A stretch of DNA of 64,000 nt. Origin: Volutella citrinella. Its lineage: Eukaryota; Ascomycota; Sordariomycetes; Hypocreales; Nectriaceae. Below the pieces are notes generated by a model that was not told where the DNA came from, ran no database searches, and saw only the letters and a list, made by a program, of their open reading frames with translations. The stretch spans positions 1,612,001 to 1,676,000 of the forward strand of contig JAWZSP010000005.1 in assembly GCA_034401135.1 (NCBI GenBank), in the 5' to 3' direction. The stretch's first letter is position 1. Each line of letters opens with the position of its first letter. Positions 34,703 to 44,607 of the stretch are shown here, one piece after another. Position numbers and translations under genes: made by a program.

Positions 34703-37700
34703 GCCTATCGTGCTGAAACGGGAGTTTAAGCTGCGGAGGAGAAATCTCATTCGTTGGGAAACATGGTCACGTCGAAAACGACATTGGATCTTGTCGGCAA
34801 ATGCGCGCGGGGGCGGACGTGGAAATGGCCATTGAAGCCAAGAAAGACTTTCGGATCGCCTGAAATACCACAAGCGGGTGTGGCGGGTCCTCTGCCGAAC
34901 GGGCGATTTGAGTACGGCGTTGTAACAGTTGCGGTTGCCTTCTTGGTTCACGACTTTTTTTTTTGGGAGGGGGGAACATGGTGTATGGAACTTCTGGGAT
35001 TTTCTGCACTTCAATGTGCACATGATGTTTACGAGCATGGTGGGCAAGATCAACTACGTTGCTTCGACTAGGATCAGCAACACACAAGACTGGGGAACAA
35101 CAGACTGGTCAGTGTTTCTGGCCCTGGTGGAAGCCGAGGGGGTTCCAGACAACGAGACCCTGCGTCATACGAAACGAAACTAGGGACACAAGGGATACAG
35201 GGGATCTGCTTTTTCTTTTCTCTTTCTTCTCTCATTCATCAGGCGGTTGTCTTGCTCAGTCAGCGAGCAAAAGACAAAGACACAATATACCCGGACGGAC
35301 TGTTATCTGGACGGGGCTCTGGGCGATGCTGAGGAGGTAAACATGATACACTCCAGGCTTTCATTGGACAATCGTGCAGCTTTTGGTCAGGGCCTCTGGG
35401 CCCTTGTCCATGGGTTTCTTGGCAGGGCCGAAGCCTCTGGAGTCGGGGCGGGCCCTATCACTTATTCCTTTGTGGATAAACGGGCCGGTGGAGATGGTTT
35501 AAAGGAGATGGCCAGATGAGAACATATACAGAAAGGCGGAGCAAAGGCCAGAGGAGCACAGAGGAAGAAGACATGGACGAACAAAAGCACATGCATGTTA
35601 TTGGCACGGATCTTTTTTACTCTTGTTTTTTTGACTGCATATTCCGAGGGGTTCTAGGGATGGTTTGCTTTGATCATGGATTTGATGCTAGACGGGCCTC
35701 TCCAAACAAATTACTTTTTCCCAAATTCATTGGGGCTCCTGCACTTGTACGATAGATGCTAAGAAAAATAATAAAAAGTCGAAGACAATCCAACTCTGCG
35801 TCGTTCGGACAATGGGTGTTGGACTTGGATGACCCACTAACGGGCAGGAGCACGACACCTCACTTGGCACATCCGCTCATTAGGGCTAACTAATGCGTAA
35901 CTGGAGACCTGTCTGTGGCTCGTACACGATCCCAGGGCGGCGGGGGAATGGGACAATGAGCATTGTGCGGCTCGACGCCAGCCCGACACCCCACACAAGG
36001 GCAATGGTGTGGTGGGTGCGTTAGGGTTTATGGAAAAGTGAGCTATGGGCAGAGAGGCCCTGAGCAGAAGTAATAGCCCAACCAACTGGGAGAGACCCCT
36101 CGAAAAGCAGAACGCCATGGCCGTTTGAAAGTGTAAAGTCGAGCCAATGGAGCGAGGCCGACGGCACCAAGAGCCCGGGCCGAAGACCGGGCCGTATTTT
36201 GGCGCTGCACGTCAGAACAACGTTTGATCGGCGGGAAAGTCATGATACAGAGGTCGCTACTAATACTGTAATTGCCACGGGCCTGAGACGTCAAGGCCAT
36301 ACATTGTGGCGGATTGGACGCGTGGTTTACAGGTTGTGACGCCGACGGCCCTGCAGCCTGCCAGCTAGCATCAATTTCGAGTTGAAGGAGGGGTGCCAGG
36401 GCGGAGGAGGGGCAAGAGGGGTCAGACACTCCATTGGCAACGGTGGCGGGGCGAGATCAGTGACATCATCGGTTAGAGTCACCAGGCGAGTGTGGCTGAT
36501 GGTGGGGGAGGCTTGTGACTTGCCCTTGGAATCAGTTGGCATGTTCCCACCATGCAACAGTGGACCAGGAGGCAATCGTGGCTGAGACTCAAGTAGACGA
36601 CAACCCAGGAGCATGATCGAGCATCACGACTGGGAGCAAAGGGAGCTCGCGTCAGCCGGCCTCGTCCTGCGGAAAAAAGCCCCGCCATGGAGGAGGGGGC
36701 GATGGGGTGGGACTTTGGTTCCTATCGACGGGCTCGTTGAACCTGGCACATCAGCGGTGGCCTGCCAGCACATTGTGCCCGCATGAACAGTGTGCAACCG
36801 AAGCACTTGTGGTACCTATATCAGTAGCTGGCAAGCCGGATATGGTGGCACCTGTGCATGATCTCGCTCGTGAGTTGTAGCACTCTTCACAAAGCATCAA
36901 GGCGCTAACAACGCCTTCCGCGCGCGCCGTGATATTTCTAGGTCGTGCATCACCATGCGCAATTTGTCTACCTTGGGGGACGGCAAAACAGAGTTGACTC
37001 CCAATAACTGCGTGACGGTCGGTTGATGGTGCACTGCTTTTGTTGATGTAGCTGGCCTGTGACAAAGAGAGCTGTCTGTCCATCACGCACAACAGGGCAT
37101 GGTGAGACGGACCTGGAGCCCCAACGGACTCTCGACCAGGAGAAGCATTCGCCGGGTTGGCAGTTCTGCTTTGCACCAATGGCCGCCAAGTGATGGCCAA
37201 CGCGGAGGTGGTTCAGTTGCGTTGTGGATGTCCTCGGGGTTGCCGGCAACAGGACGAGAAGACGGCCCGCCCTCCTTGGGCCCAACTGCAGTCACCAGTC
37301 AGGCTTCGTTGACGGACTGGCTCTGGTGAGGCGCAGCAACGATGGGAGTGGCCGCGCCCGCGTGCGGCCAAACTGGTGATTTGTGCAGATGCTTCGGTCT
37401 CCTGTGATCCCGGGCCACCCACTATGACGGTAGGTCGGTCTTGATCAATTGTGGGAGGGAAAGGCATCGCAGCCCAAGCACGACGTAGGAGGTACCCAAT
37501 GTAAGGGAGGGGTGCCTGGGCTGGGCGGTGGCCAACTTCCATGGCTGTACTGTAAGTTGTCCAGGGTACAAATGTGCAATCGAAGGCAATCGACGTGCAC
37601 TGTCCACTGATGTAGGTACCTTGGGAACCTCGTTTGAAATGCAGGGCACTGCCAGCACTGTCCCCTGGCTGCCTCTTCTCTCCCGGCACTCGTCATTACG

Positions 37701-38097
37701 TCGTGCTGGCCAGCGTGCCCCTCCTTTGTCGCCGCCCGCCCAGGTCCGTCCGTGTCGCCAACAGGACGGCGCACCCCGCTAGCAGGGAACCCGCCTCCTC
37801 TGCTGCAGCCTGCGAGCCCTCTTCATGTCCATCGCCAACCGCTCTTGCTGTGGCTGCCACTGGTGCTGCCGTTCTCAGCCCACTCTTTCTACTTTCTAGC
37901 CTGGTCCCTGTTCATCAGTCGTCCTTGCTACTGCTTTCTCGGCACTCTCAACATACAACTTCTTTCCTCCCGCATCGACCTTGTTCCCTTTCTCTCTCCC
38001 ACCCCCCAAGACATATACAGCTTTCCAGCTCACACCAGGACCAATCCGAAACCCTCGGTCCAGACACACTTTACATCGGAGCAGCCCAGATTCACCC
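34703..38097. other. Intergenic region
   Basis: 3.4 kb between two plus-strand genes. I see no gene. T-runs occur near 34954-34964, A-rich sequence near 35761-35780, and the last 450 bp (37650-38097) are C/T-rich, consistent with the leader of the following gene. Confidence 0.55.
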
Positions 38098-40233
38098 ATG
38101 GCGGGCTACGACCCTTACGAGAGGGACTACTCCCGTCGCTACGTGCGCGAAGAGCGCCGGGAGGATCCCCGCTACTACGACCCCAGAGAGGCGACCTATG
38201 CCAAGCACACAACTCGAGAGCTGATCCCGCGGGAGCGCGAGAACAGCGATCTCTCTGTGGAGGAGATACACCGAGATTTCCCGCCGCCCACTGGCCGCGA
38301 TATCCGTCGCGCTCGATCTGCAGAGTCTCGCTATGTGGAGGATGAATATGAGTATCGTCGCTCCTACGACCCTCGCTATGAACGCGACCACGACCGCCGC
38401 TCCCGCCGGAGCCCCACCAGCACCTACTATGACGACGAGGACCCGCGCGAGCGCAAGCCAAAGCACAAGGGAATGTCCAAGCAGGAAAAAATCATTGCCG
38501 CTGTCGCGGGTGCTGCTCTCCTAGCTGGCGGCAAGGAGCTGTACGACCGCCACGAGGCGAAGGAGGGCGGCGGTGAAATCCAACGAAATGCCCTCTCCTC
38601 GTTCGCTCTCGCTGGCGTTGGCGCTCTCGCTGCTTATCAGGGCGCCGAGTATTACAGCAAGCAGCAGGCCAAAAAGGACCAGAAGGCCAATTACATCCTC
38701 CATGGCGGCCGCGACGGCTATGAATACCCTTCCGACGATGAGGAGGGCCCCAAGGAGAAGAAATCTCACAAGAAGTTCCTCGAAAGCGCCCTGGCCGCCA
38801 CTGGCCTGGGCGCTGCCGTCAAGTCCCTCACCGGCGGCGGCGGTGACGATAGCCGCTCAGACACCCGGAGTCGACGGGGGGGTAGTCCTACTGCCAGCAC
38901 TCGATCCCAGTCTCGTGGCGGCGGTACCAACAAGATCCAGAAGGCTGCCATGGCTTCACTCCTCGCCGGTGCTACGGAAGTCTTCCGTGTGGCCAAAGAG
39001 CCCGGAGGCTGGAAGGGCGAGAAAGCAAAGCGAATCCTGACTGCTGCCGCTGGAGCTGCTACTGTCGACGCAGCGACAGGTTCGGACAAGGGCAAGCTCG
39101 GCCTGGCGGAGTCTGTCATTGGTGGTCTGGTGGGCAATCGTCTCATCAACGGCTCCAAGAACGAAATCGAAGAGGACAAAGCGACGGGCCGAAGCCGCTC
39201 CCGCTCTCGAGCTCGATCGCAGTCGGGAGGTGGTGGTGGCACCGGTCTTGCAGCGCTGGCAACTGCCGGGCTGGGCGCGCTCGGTGCCAAGAAGGTCTAC
39301 GACCGCTCGCAGTCCCGTGGCAGAAGCGATTCTGGCAGCCGGTCCCCTGACCGCCGGCGCGAGCGCAGTCGGAGCCGCAGCGTCGTGGACAAGGCCCGCA
39401 ACAGCCTCGCCAAGCTCGGCATCGGCGCTGGTGCAGGCGCTGGCGCACTTGATGACGACCGACGCCGCGACCAGGACGACTACAGCGAGCGCGGATCCCG
39501 CCGTCCTCGACGATACTCGGATGATATGTACGACGACGGTTACAGACGGGATCCTAGGGACTCCCGGGATCACAGAGATGACTACGATGATGATCGGTCG
39601 TATCGCAGCAGCAAGCCCAGGGATAGAGAGCGCCGCCGAGGAGGACGATCAGAGTACGACTCGGAGTCGGACCTGGGCAACTCTTCGGATGACGAGAGAC
39701 GAGCCAAGAAAATGAAAGGTAAGCAAATTCTCACATCAGGTCTTGCGGCCGTAGCCACAATCCACGCAGCACACGAGGTCTACGAGAGCATTGAGAAGCG
39801 GAATGCGCGGCAAAAGGCCGTCAAGGAAGGGCGTCTCAGCGAGAATCAGGCACGAAAGCTAAAGACCAAGGCCATGGTTCAAGACGCGGCTTCGGTGGGC
39901 ATCGCAGCACTGGGCATCAAAGGAGCAATATCTGGGCTCAAAGAGGCGCACCATAAGTCAAAAGAATGCAAAGAGTTCCACGCCGAGAAAGCCCACCGCC
40001 ATGACAGGCGGGTACAGAGGCGCCGCCTTGGTCAGATTGATCCGCGGAGTGGGAAGAGGAGAGCGGGTAGCTGGGCGCCGCCCCAATCTCGGTTCCAAGA
40101 TGGCGGGTATGACTCGGAAGATGATTCCGACGACCCTCGCTTCTACAAGAGCAACAGAAGCAGAACCTTTGGCGGACCTGTCCCTCATCCTCCTCCTCCT
40201 CCTCCTCCTCCTCCTCCCATCAGGGGGTGGTAG
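38098..40233 (+). CDS. DUF3824-like protein with RS-rich and glycine/alanine helix segments
   Basis: A single frame of 711 residues from the ATG at 38098 (cccATGg); upstream the frame opens only from TTG. The N-terminus (about 1-110) is Arg/Asp/Glu/Tyr-rich. The rest alternates RS/RD-rich stretches with short Ala/Gly-rich amphipathic helices: KIIAAVAGAALLAGG, SFALAGVGALAAYQGAEYY, LAATGLGAAVKSL, MASLLAGATEVFRVAKEPGG, VIGGLVGNRLI, AALATAGLGALGAKKVYDR, ILTSGLAAVATIHAAHEVYES, and VGIAALGIKGAISGL. Such a pattern is seen in ascomycete proteins annotated DUF3824; some are associated with septal pore or Woronin-body tethering, but I cannot show that here. The C-terminus is polyproline encoded by a CCT repeat. 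A GGTAAGC...CATCAG string at 39718-39740 is too short to be an intron and is kept as coding. Confidence 0.75.
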   Translation: MAGYDPYERDYSRRYVREERREDPRYYDPREATYAKHTTRELIPRERENSDLSVEEIHRDFPPPTGRDIRRARSAESRYVEDEYEYRRSYDPRYERDHDRRSRRSPTSTYYDDEDPRERKPKHKGMSKQEKIIAAVAGAALLAGGKELYDRHEAKEGGGEIQRNALSSFALAGVGALAAYQGAEYYSKQQAKKDQKANYILHGGRDGYEYPSDDEEGPKEKKSHKKFLESALAATGLGAAVKSLTGGGGDDSRSDTRSRRGGSPTASTRSQSRGGGTNKIQKAAMASLLAGATEVFRVAKEPGGWKGEKAKRILTAAAGAATVDAATGSDKGKLGLAESVIGGLVGNRLINGSKNEIEEDKATGRSRSRSRARSQSGGGGGTGLAALATAGLGALGAKKVYDRSQSRGRSDSGSRSPDRRRERSRSRSVVDKARNSLAKLGIGAGAGAGALDDDRRRDQDDYSERGSRRPRRYSDDMYDDGYRRDPRDSRDHRDDYDDDRSYRSSKPRDRERRRGGRSEYDSESDLGNSSDDERRAKKMKGKQILTSGLAAVATIHAAHEVYESIEKRNARQKAVKEGRLSENQARKLKTKAMVQDAASVGIAALGIKGAISGLKEAHHKSKECKEFHAEKAHRHDRRVQRRRLGQIDPRSGKRRAGSWAPPQSRFQDGGYDSEDDSDDPRFYKSNRSRTFGGPVPHPPPPPPPPPPIRGW
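40189..40218 (+). repeat. (CCT)n microsatellite encoding a polyproline C-terminus
   Basis: About ten CCT units inside the last coding bases of the DUF3824-like gene, read as consecutive prolines before the terminal IRGW. Confidence 0.9.
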
Positions 40234-40244
40234 CATTCTGGGGC

Positions 40245-40264
40245 GAGCTGAGCTGAGCTGAGCT
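40245..40264. repeat. GAGCT x4 tandem repeat
   Basis: Four perfect GAGCT units 12 bp after the stop codon of the DUF3824-like gene. Confidence 0.9.
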
Positions 40265-40500
40265 TCACCGCGCACAGCTGCCTCCCTCTTCGGAAGCGTT
40301 CTGGCATTTTGTATACAAGATGCTTTGATCGACATTTTACGGCACATTGAGGCTGGAGTCTGGAGACAGGATGTCTCAAGTACGGATGCAATTGCCTTGA
40401 CTCTGCGGATGCGTGGGGGACAGCGCGGGTACTGGCGTTTGCAAGTAGGCGCGGTGCCCCGCCAAAGCGAAGCCTGTCTCTTGAAAGGATTAACAGTGTG

Positions 40501-40525
40501 TGCTGTGCTGTGCTGTGCTGTGCTG
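40501..40525. repeat. TGCTG x5 tandem repeat
   Basis: Five perfect TGCTG units in non-coding DNA. Confidence 0.9.
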
Positions 40526-41442
40526 CGTGGCCTTGGCTGGCTGGCTGCATTCAGATAGAACAAGCAGAGATGCTTTGTTTTCCTTCACATGCCCCTTTCC
40601 CATCACATCACCTATCTACGAAGGTGTATCAGGACTGAAACTAATGACGATGATTGTAACAGACCCCCGGCGACACTGAGATGTGAGCCAGTAAGCCACC
40701 CATTGGCGCGCCAGAAGCCACATGAACCACCCAGCCAAGGGGCAGGGTGTGAAGCGGCTGAGATGCAGCAAGCGGCAGGATGACGAAGCGGATGCACGGA
40801 TGTGTTCACATTGCCACGGAGTGGGGGGTGGTGAGGCGAAAGCACTACGTTGATGGGGCGGTGTGTCGAATGGGATACTACGCACGATGATGAGGATGCA
40901 GGCGTAGCCGTGTGGGCTCGGGAAGCACGGCTGTTGGTGGCATGCGGCTGAATTGGTACGGGTGGGCGCAAGACGAGGCAAGGCAAGTCAGAGCGACAAC
41001 GGTAAGATGGCTTGGATGGCCCCCCGGCCACTGCATGTCACACTCGCAAGCGCAAGCGTCCATGGAGGGGTGGGGGCAATTCGTTGGATCCATGGTTATT
41101 TGTTTCCCGTTTGTTTTAGGCCATCTCATATGTCATTGATGTGGATGCGGTTTCCTTGACTAGGTAGTAAGTGGTAGTAGTCGTGTCGTGCTACGCGGCG
41201 GGATCTGGGTATTGGATCAGAGTAGAGTAACGAATCACGAAGTACGACCTTGTGAAGCGCCGGGGCCATGGTGAAATGGTACAGATGCAACGACTGCCAG
41301 GCTGTCGGAACACCAAAACCCTGTCCCCCGGTATCTGTCCTATCGCCCGGCACCACGAGGCGACGACGGCCTGCCCGGTTTGTTGCACAGAGGAACGGCC
41401 GGGGGGTGGTTCATGCATTGCGAACCAGCTGGTTTTTACAAT

Positions 41443-41478
41443 GCAGCCAAGGGCAGCCAAGGGCAGCCAAGGGCAGCC
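41443..41478. repeat. GCAGCCAAGG tandem repeat, 3.6 copies
   Basis: A 10-bp unit repeated three times perfectly, followed by a partial GCAGCC copy. Confidence 0.9.
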
Positions 41479-42088
41479 TCTCGGCGCCCGATTAACTAAT
41501 GGCGGACGGGGGGAACCCAGAAGGCCAAGCTTATCCCTGCTGTCATCAAATTGCATTACATAGTACACGGCTGTTCCCATGCCGGGATGGCGATGGTGAT
41601 GTCACTTGCGCGGGAGTGGGGTCGCCGGTCCGCCTCACTGGGCGCCAGTGGGGTCCACCCGTTGCCTTGGATCGGGTGGCTCAGGAGAGTGCCCGTCATT
41701 GGCTGCTAGTGAAGCATGGGCGTCTCAGCTGCCTGGAGGAGGGAGGATCAGGTAGGTAGACTGTCAGGACTGACAGGAGGATGGATGTCGGGTAGCTACT
41801 CAAGCTAATCCGTACTCCTCTGGCAATTCACAATCGCTGTGAAACAGGAGAGCATCCCGCCAAATCACGGATTGCCAATCAGGAGGGCATCATGCAACGC
41901 CACATACAGAGGGCCAAGACGGATGAAGCAAGGCTCCGACGGGAGATGTAATGTAAATAAGCCACTGTGTGAGTGGGCGGGCTTTTGAATATCTAAATTT
42001 ATCATACATCAAGCAGTGCCAGGCGCAGACCAGTAACCAACCACCCCTGACCGTGACAATACATGGGCCGCCCCGGTCACCTTGTTCG

Positions 42089-42152
42089 ACACCGAGCATC
42101 GCTCGACGTTGAAACGGGCTTGACACTGGGCGTCGCTCAGCATTGAAACGAG
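42089..42152. repeat. Imperfect 30-bp direct repeat, 34-bp period
   Basis: Copies start at 42089 and 42123 and share 23 of 30 bases around TCGCTC and TTGAAACG. All seven differences are transitions. They lie 40-100 bp beyond the CLF1 stop codon, probably in its 3' untranslated region. Confidence 0.8.
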
Positions 42153-42190
42153 GCCCGTGGCTGCTACTGCAGCTGCCGTCCACCACCAAC

Positions 42191-44245
42191 TCACGCCCCG
42201 GACAGGTCGCCGCCCGTCTGCTGCTTCCACTTCTGCGCCAGCGCCATGACGTTTGACAGGTTCGTCGCCTGCTGGTCGTCGGCCGGGAACACGTAGTCGT
42301 CGTACATCTCGAACGAGTCCTCGCCGCTCCCGTCGTCGACGCGCCGCCGCCGCTTGACCCGCCGCGGCATCTGCTTCTGCACCGCCTCCACGTCGTCGTC
42401 GGAGCCGTGCGTCCGCTCAAACGACAGCCAAGCGTTGAGGAGCGAGACGCGCTCCTCCTTTAGCTCCTGGTCGCGCATGCTCTTGTGAGCCCGCTCAAAC
42501 ACCTTGCGAGCCCGGGCCTTGGCCTCCTCGCTTGCCGGCCGCTCCCCTTCCTCCTCTTCGTTGGCCTCCTCCTCTTCGTCATCGTCGGGGATGTTAATTT
42601 CAAAGTGCGCGTAGCTGATCCAGACCTTGGGGTGATCCGTCTTCTCAAGTAGCCGCTCGTAGAGTGCCCGCGTGCGCTCGTATTCGCCCTCCTCCTCCTC
42701 AAAGTCGATGTATGCCTTCCACAGGAGCTCGGGCATGTCAAGCTGCTGCTGCTGCACGGCCAGCTCAAAAATGGCCCGCGTCCGCTCCAGATCGTCGAGC
42801 CCGCGCTCCAGCTCGGCAAACTTGATCCAGGTCTGGCAGTTGGCCGCATTGTATTCGATGTGCTTCTCGTACAGCGTCCGACACCGCACAAACTCGAATA
42901 GCCGGCGCTCCAGGTCCACGTATCCGGTGAACAGCTTGTCCTTGGGGCACATGCCGATGGCTCGCCCCAGCAGCTTACGCGCCGCCGTCAGCTCGCCCTG
43001 TCGAATCTCAAACTGCGCCGCCATGAGCCAGACCTTGGCGAATGTGAAGCGCTTGTGCGGGATGAGGCCCAGGCACGTGTTGTAGATTTGCCGCGTCCTC
43101 TCGGCATCCTGGCCCTCCATCTCCTCCCAGATTGCGTAGAAGACCCATAGGTAGATGTATCGTCTCCAGTGGCGCTTCTCCTGAGTTGGGGGCACTTGGG
43201 CCACGGCCCTCTCGTAGACATCCCGAATGCGGTCCGCGTCCCTCGAGGTCTCCTCCAATCGGGCATAGTCAAACCACGCGTCGTAGTTCTTGGGGTTCTC
43301 ACGGACGAGATCCTCGTAGTACACCCTTCGCTTGGACAGCACCACATCCTCGACTCCGTCCTGGTCGCCAAACTGCTTCTCAAAGGTCGTGTAGGCCTTG
43401 TGCAGGATCATCGACTTGGACCGGGGCAGGCGGTCCAGAGCATACTTGTAAATGGCTCGCGAACGCTCGTACTCCTTCAGCTTGGCCTCGAAACGAGCAT
43501 AGGCAATGAAGAGCTTCTCGTCGACAAGCTCATCTCCCAGGGATTCAACAGCTGTCCCGAACACCTCACGCACAAGGTCGCTGGTCCCAAACTCTTCCTC
43601 AAACTTGGCCCACTTGATCCAGTTTCTCGGTTCGGGGTGGATGACGGTAAACGTGCTGAAGATGTCCCGCGCCCGGTCGTACTCGCCGTAGCGCTTCTCC
43701 AGCTTGATGTACGCGCTCCATGCTGCTTCGTCGGGCCGCCACTGCATCCACCGGTCAAACACCTGTCGAGTTCCTGGAATGTTGCCCAGCATCTCCTCCA
43801 TGTAGACATATTTGTACCACAGCTTGTCGACACGGGGCAGACGCGCCACAGCGCGATCCAGAAGATTGCGTGCATGGTTGATGTTGCGAGATTTCATCTC
43901 GGACTCGATGTACCGGATCCAGAGCACCACTGAATTGGGGTGGACATCGAGGGCGCGCTCAAAGACGGAACGAGCACGCGCAAACTCCTTCTGCTCCAGC
44001 TCCCATTGCGCGTAGCGCATCCAGTTGTTGAGGTTGATGCGGTTTCGGCGCACATAGTCCTCGAATTCCTTCCGCTTGCGTCCCTGATACTCGTGCAGCT
44101 CTTCCAGGTCGGCGAAGCGCTGGGTCGGTGCCTGGATCCCGACCTCTTGTCGGTCGACGGCTTCGCGAAGCAGCTGTTCCGCGCTGATCTGGACGGGCGC
44201 AGCGGCCTTGTTCTTGACCCTCGGGGGTCCTCGTGCTGACTCCAT
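42191..44245 (-). CDS. CLF1: CLF1 / Crooked neck pre-mRNA splicing factor
   Basis: A single intronless frame of 684 residues from the ATG at 44245. It consists almost wholly of HAT (half-a-TPR) repeats, visible as recurring W...YA.(F/W)E...ARS(V/I)FERAL units from about residue 60 to 600, e.g. [20 protein letters not shown] and [19 protein letters not shown]. The short N-terminus ([19 protein letters not shown]) and the QAPTQRF segment are characteristic of Clf1. An acidic insert ([15 protein letters not shown]) sits near residue 555, and a basic RRVKRRRRV patch near the end can act as nuclear signal. Clf1 is a scaffold of the Prp19-associated (NTC) complex that bridges the U4/U6.U5 tri-snRNP into the spliceosome. 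Length matches the family. It is head-to-head with PRP31. Confidence 0.96.
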   Translation of the reverse strand: MESARGPPRVKNKAAAPVQISAEQLLREAVDRQEVGIQAPTQRFADLEELHEYQGRKRKEFEDYVRRNRINLNNWMRYAQWELEQKEFARARSVFERALDVHPNSVVLWIRYIESEMKSRNINHARNLLDRAVARLPRVDKLWYKYVYMEEMLGNIPGTRQVFDRWMQWRPDEAAWSAYIKLEKRYGEYDRARDIFSTFTVIHPEPRNWIKWAKFEEEFGTSDLVREVFGTAVESLGDELVDEKLFIAYARFEAKLKEYERSRAIYKYALDRLPRSKSMILHKAYTTFEKQFGDQDGVEDVVLSKRRVYYEDLVRENPKNYDAWFDYARLEETSRDADRIRDVYERAVAQVPPTQEKRHWRRYIYLWVFYAIWEEMEGQDAERTRQIYNTCLGLIPHKRFTFAKVWLMAAQFEIRQGELTAARKLLGRAIGMCPKDKLFTGYVDLERRLFEFVRCRTLYEKHIEYNAANCQTWIKFAELERGLDDLERTRAIFELAVQQQQLDMPELLWKAYIDFEEEEGEYERTRALYERLLEKTDHPKVWISYAHFEINIPDDDEEEEANEEEEGERPASEEAKARARKVFERAHKSMRDQELKEERVSLLNAWLSFERTHGSDDDVEAVQKQMPRRVKRRRRVDDGSGEDSFEMYDDYVFPADDQQATNLSNVMALAQKWKQQTGGDLSGA

Positions 44246-44607
44246 CGTGTGGATCGTGTGCCGCGGTGCGCGGGTGGGAGACTGGGAGAGCAGTGGACTG
44301 GGAGAGGGGGACAGCTGCTAGTAATGGTGGTTGAAACGCGGCAGCGCATCAAGGCAGCTCAGAAAATTGGACGGGCTTATCTGAATTGGCGGAAACCGAT
44401 AAAAGGTGAGGCGGTGCACGGGCCGGATTAAGTGTGGCGTAATCTCAGCCTCGCTGCCTGGGCTGGAGAGTGCAGCAGCGGCTAACCTAGATTCAAGAAT
44501 ATTTGTAACCGCGAACCGCATCCCAATCTACTCGCACCCCAAACAATCACCACTCTTCTCAACTCCAGACCAAGCCGCAAGACGACAACGAAGAAACCGC
44601 GGCCACC
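44246..44607. promoter_or_regulatory. Bidirectional promoter shared by CLF1 and PRP31
   Basis: Only 362 bp separate the two start codons (CLF1 on minus, PRP31 on plus), so the control regions and both leaders must overlap or abut. I see no clear TATA box on either side. A C/A-rich leader precedes PRP31 (about 44525-44607). Joint control is an inference from layout. Confidence 0.7.

Larger units (their letters stand above)
40234..42190. other. Intergenic region with several short tandem repeats
   Basis: About 2 kb between the DUF3824-like gene and the 3' end of CLF1 (convergent). I see no gene. Repeats are GAGCT (40245-40264), TGCTG (40501-40525), a 10-bp unit (41443-41478) and an imperfect 30-bp direct repeat (42089-42152). 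Confidence 0.6.

Noticed and set aside
39718..39740. Apparent GTAAGC...CATCAG intron in the DUF3824-like gene
   Set aside because: About 20 bp is too short to splice, and the translation across it (GKQILTSGLAAVATIH) is coherent and family-like.
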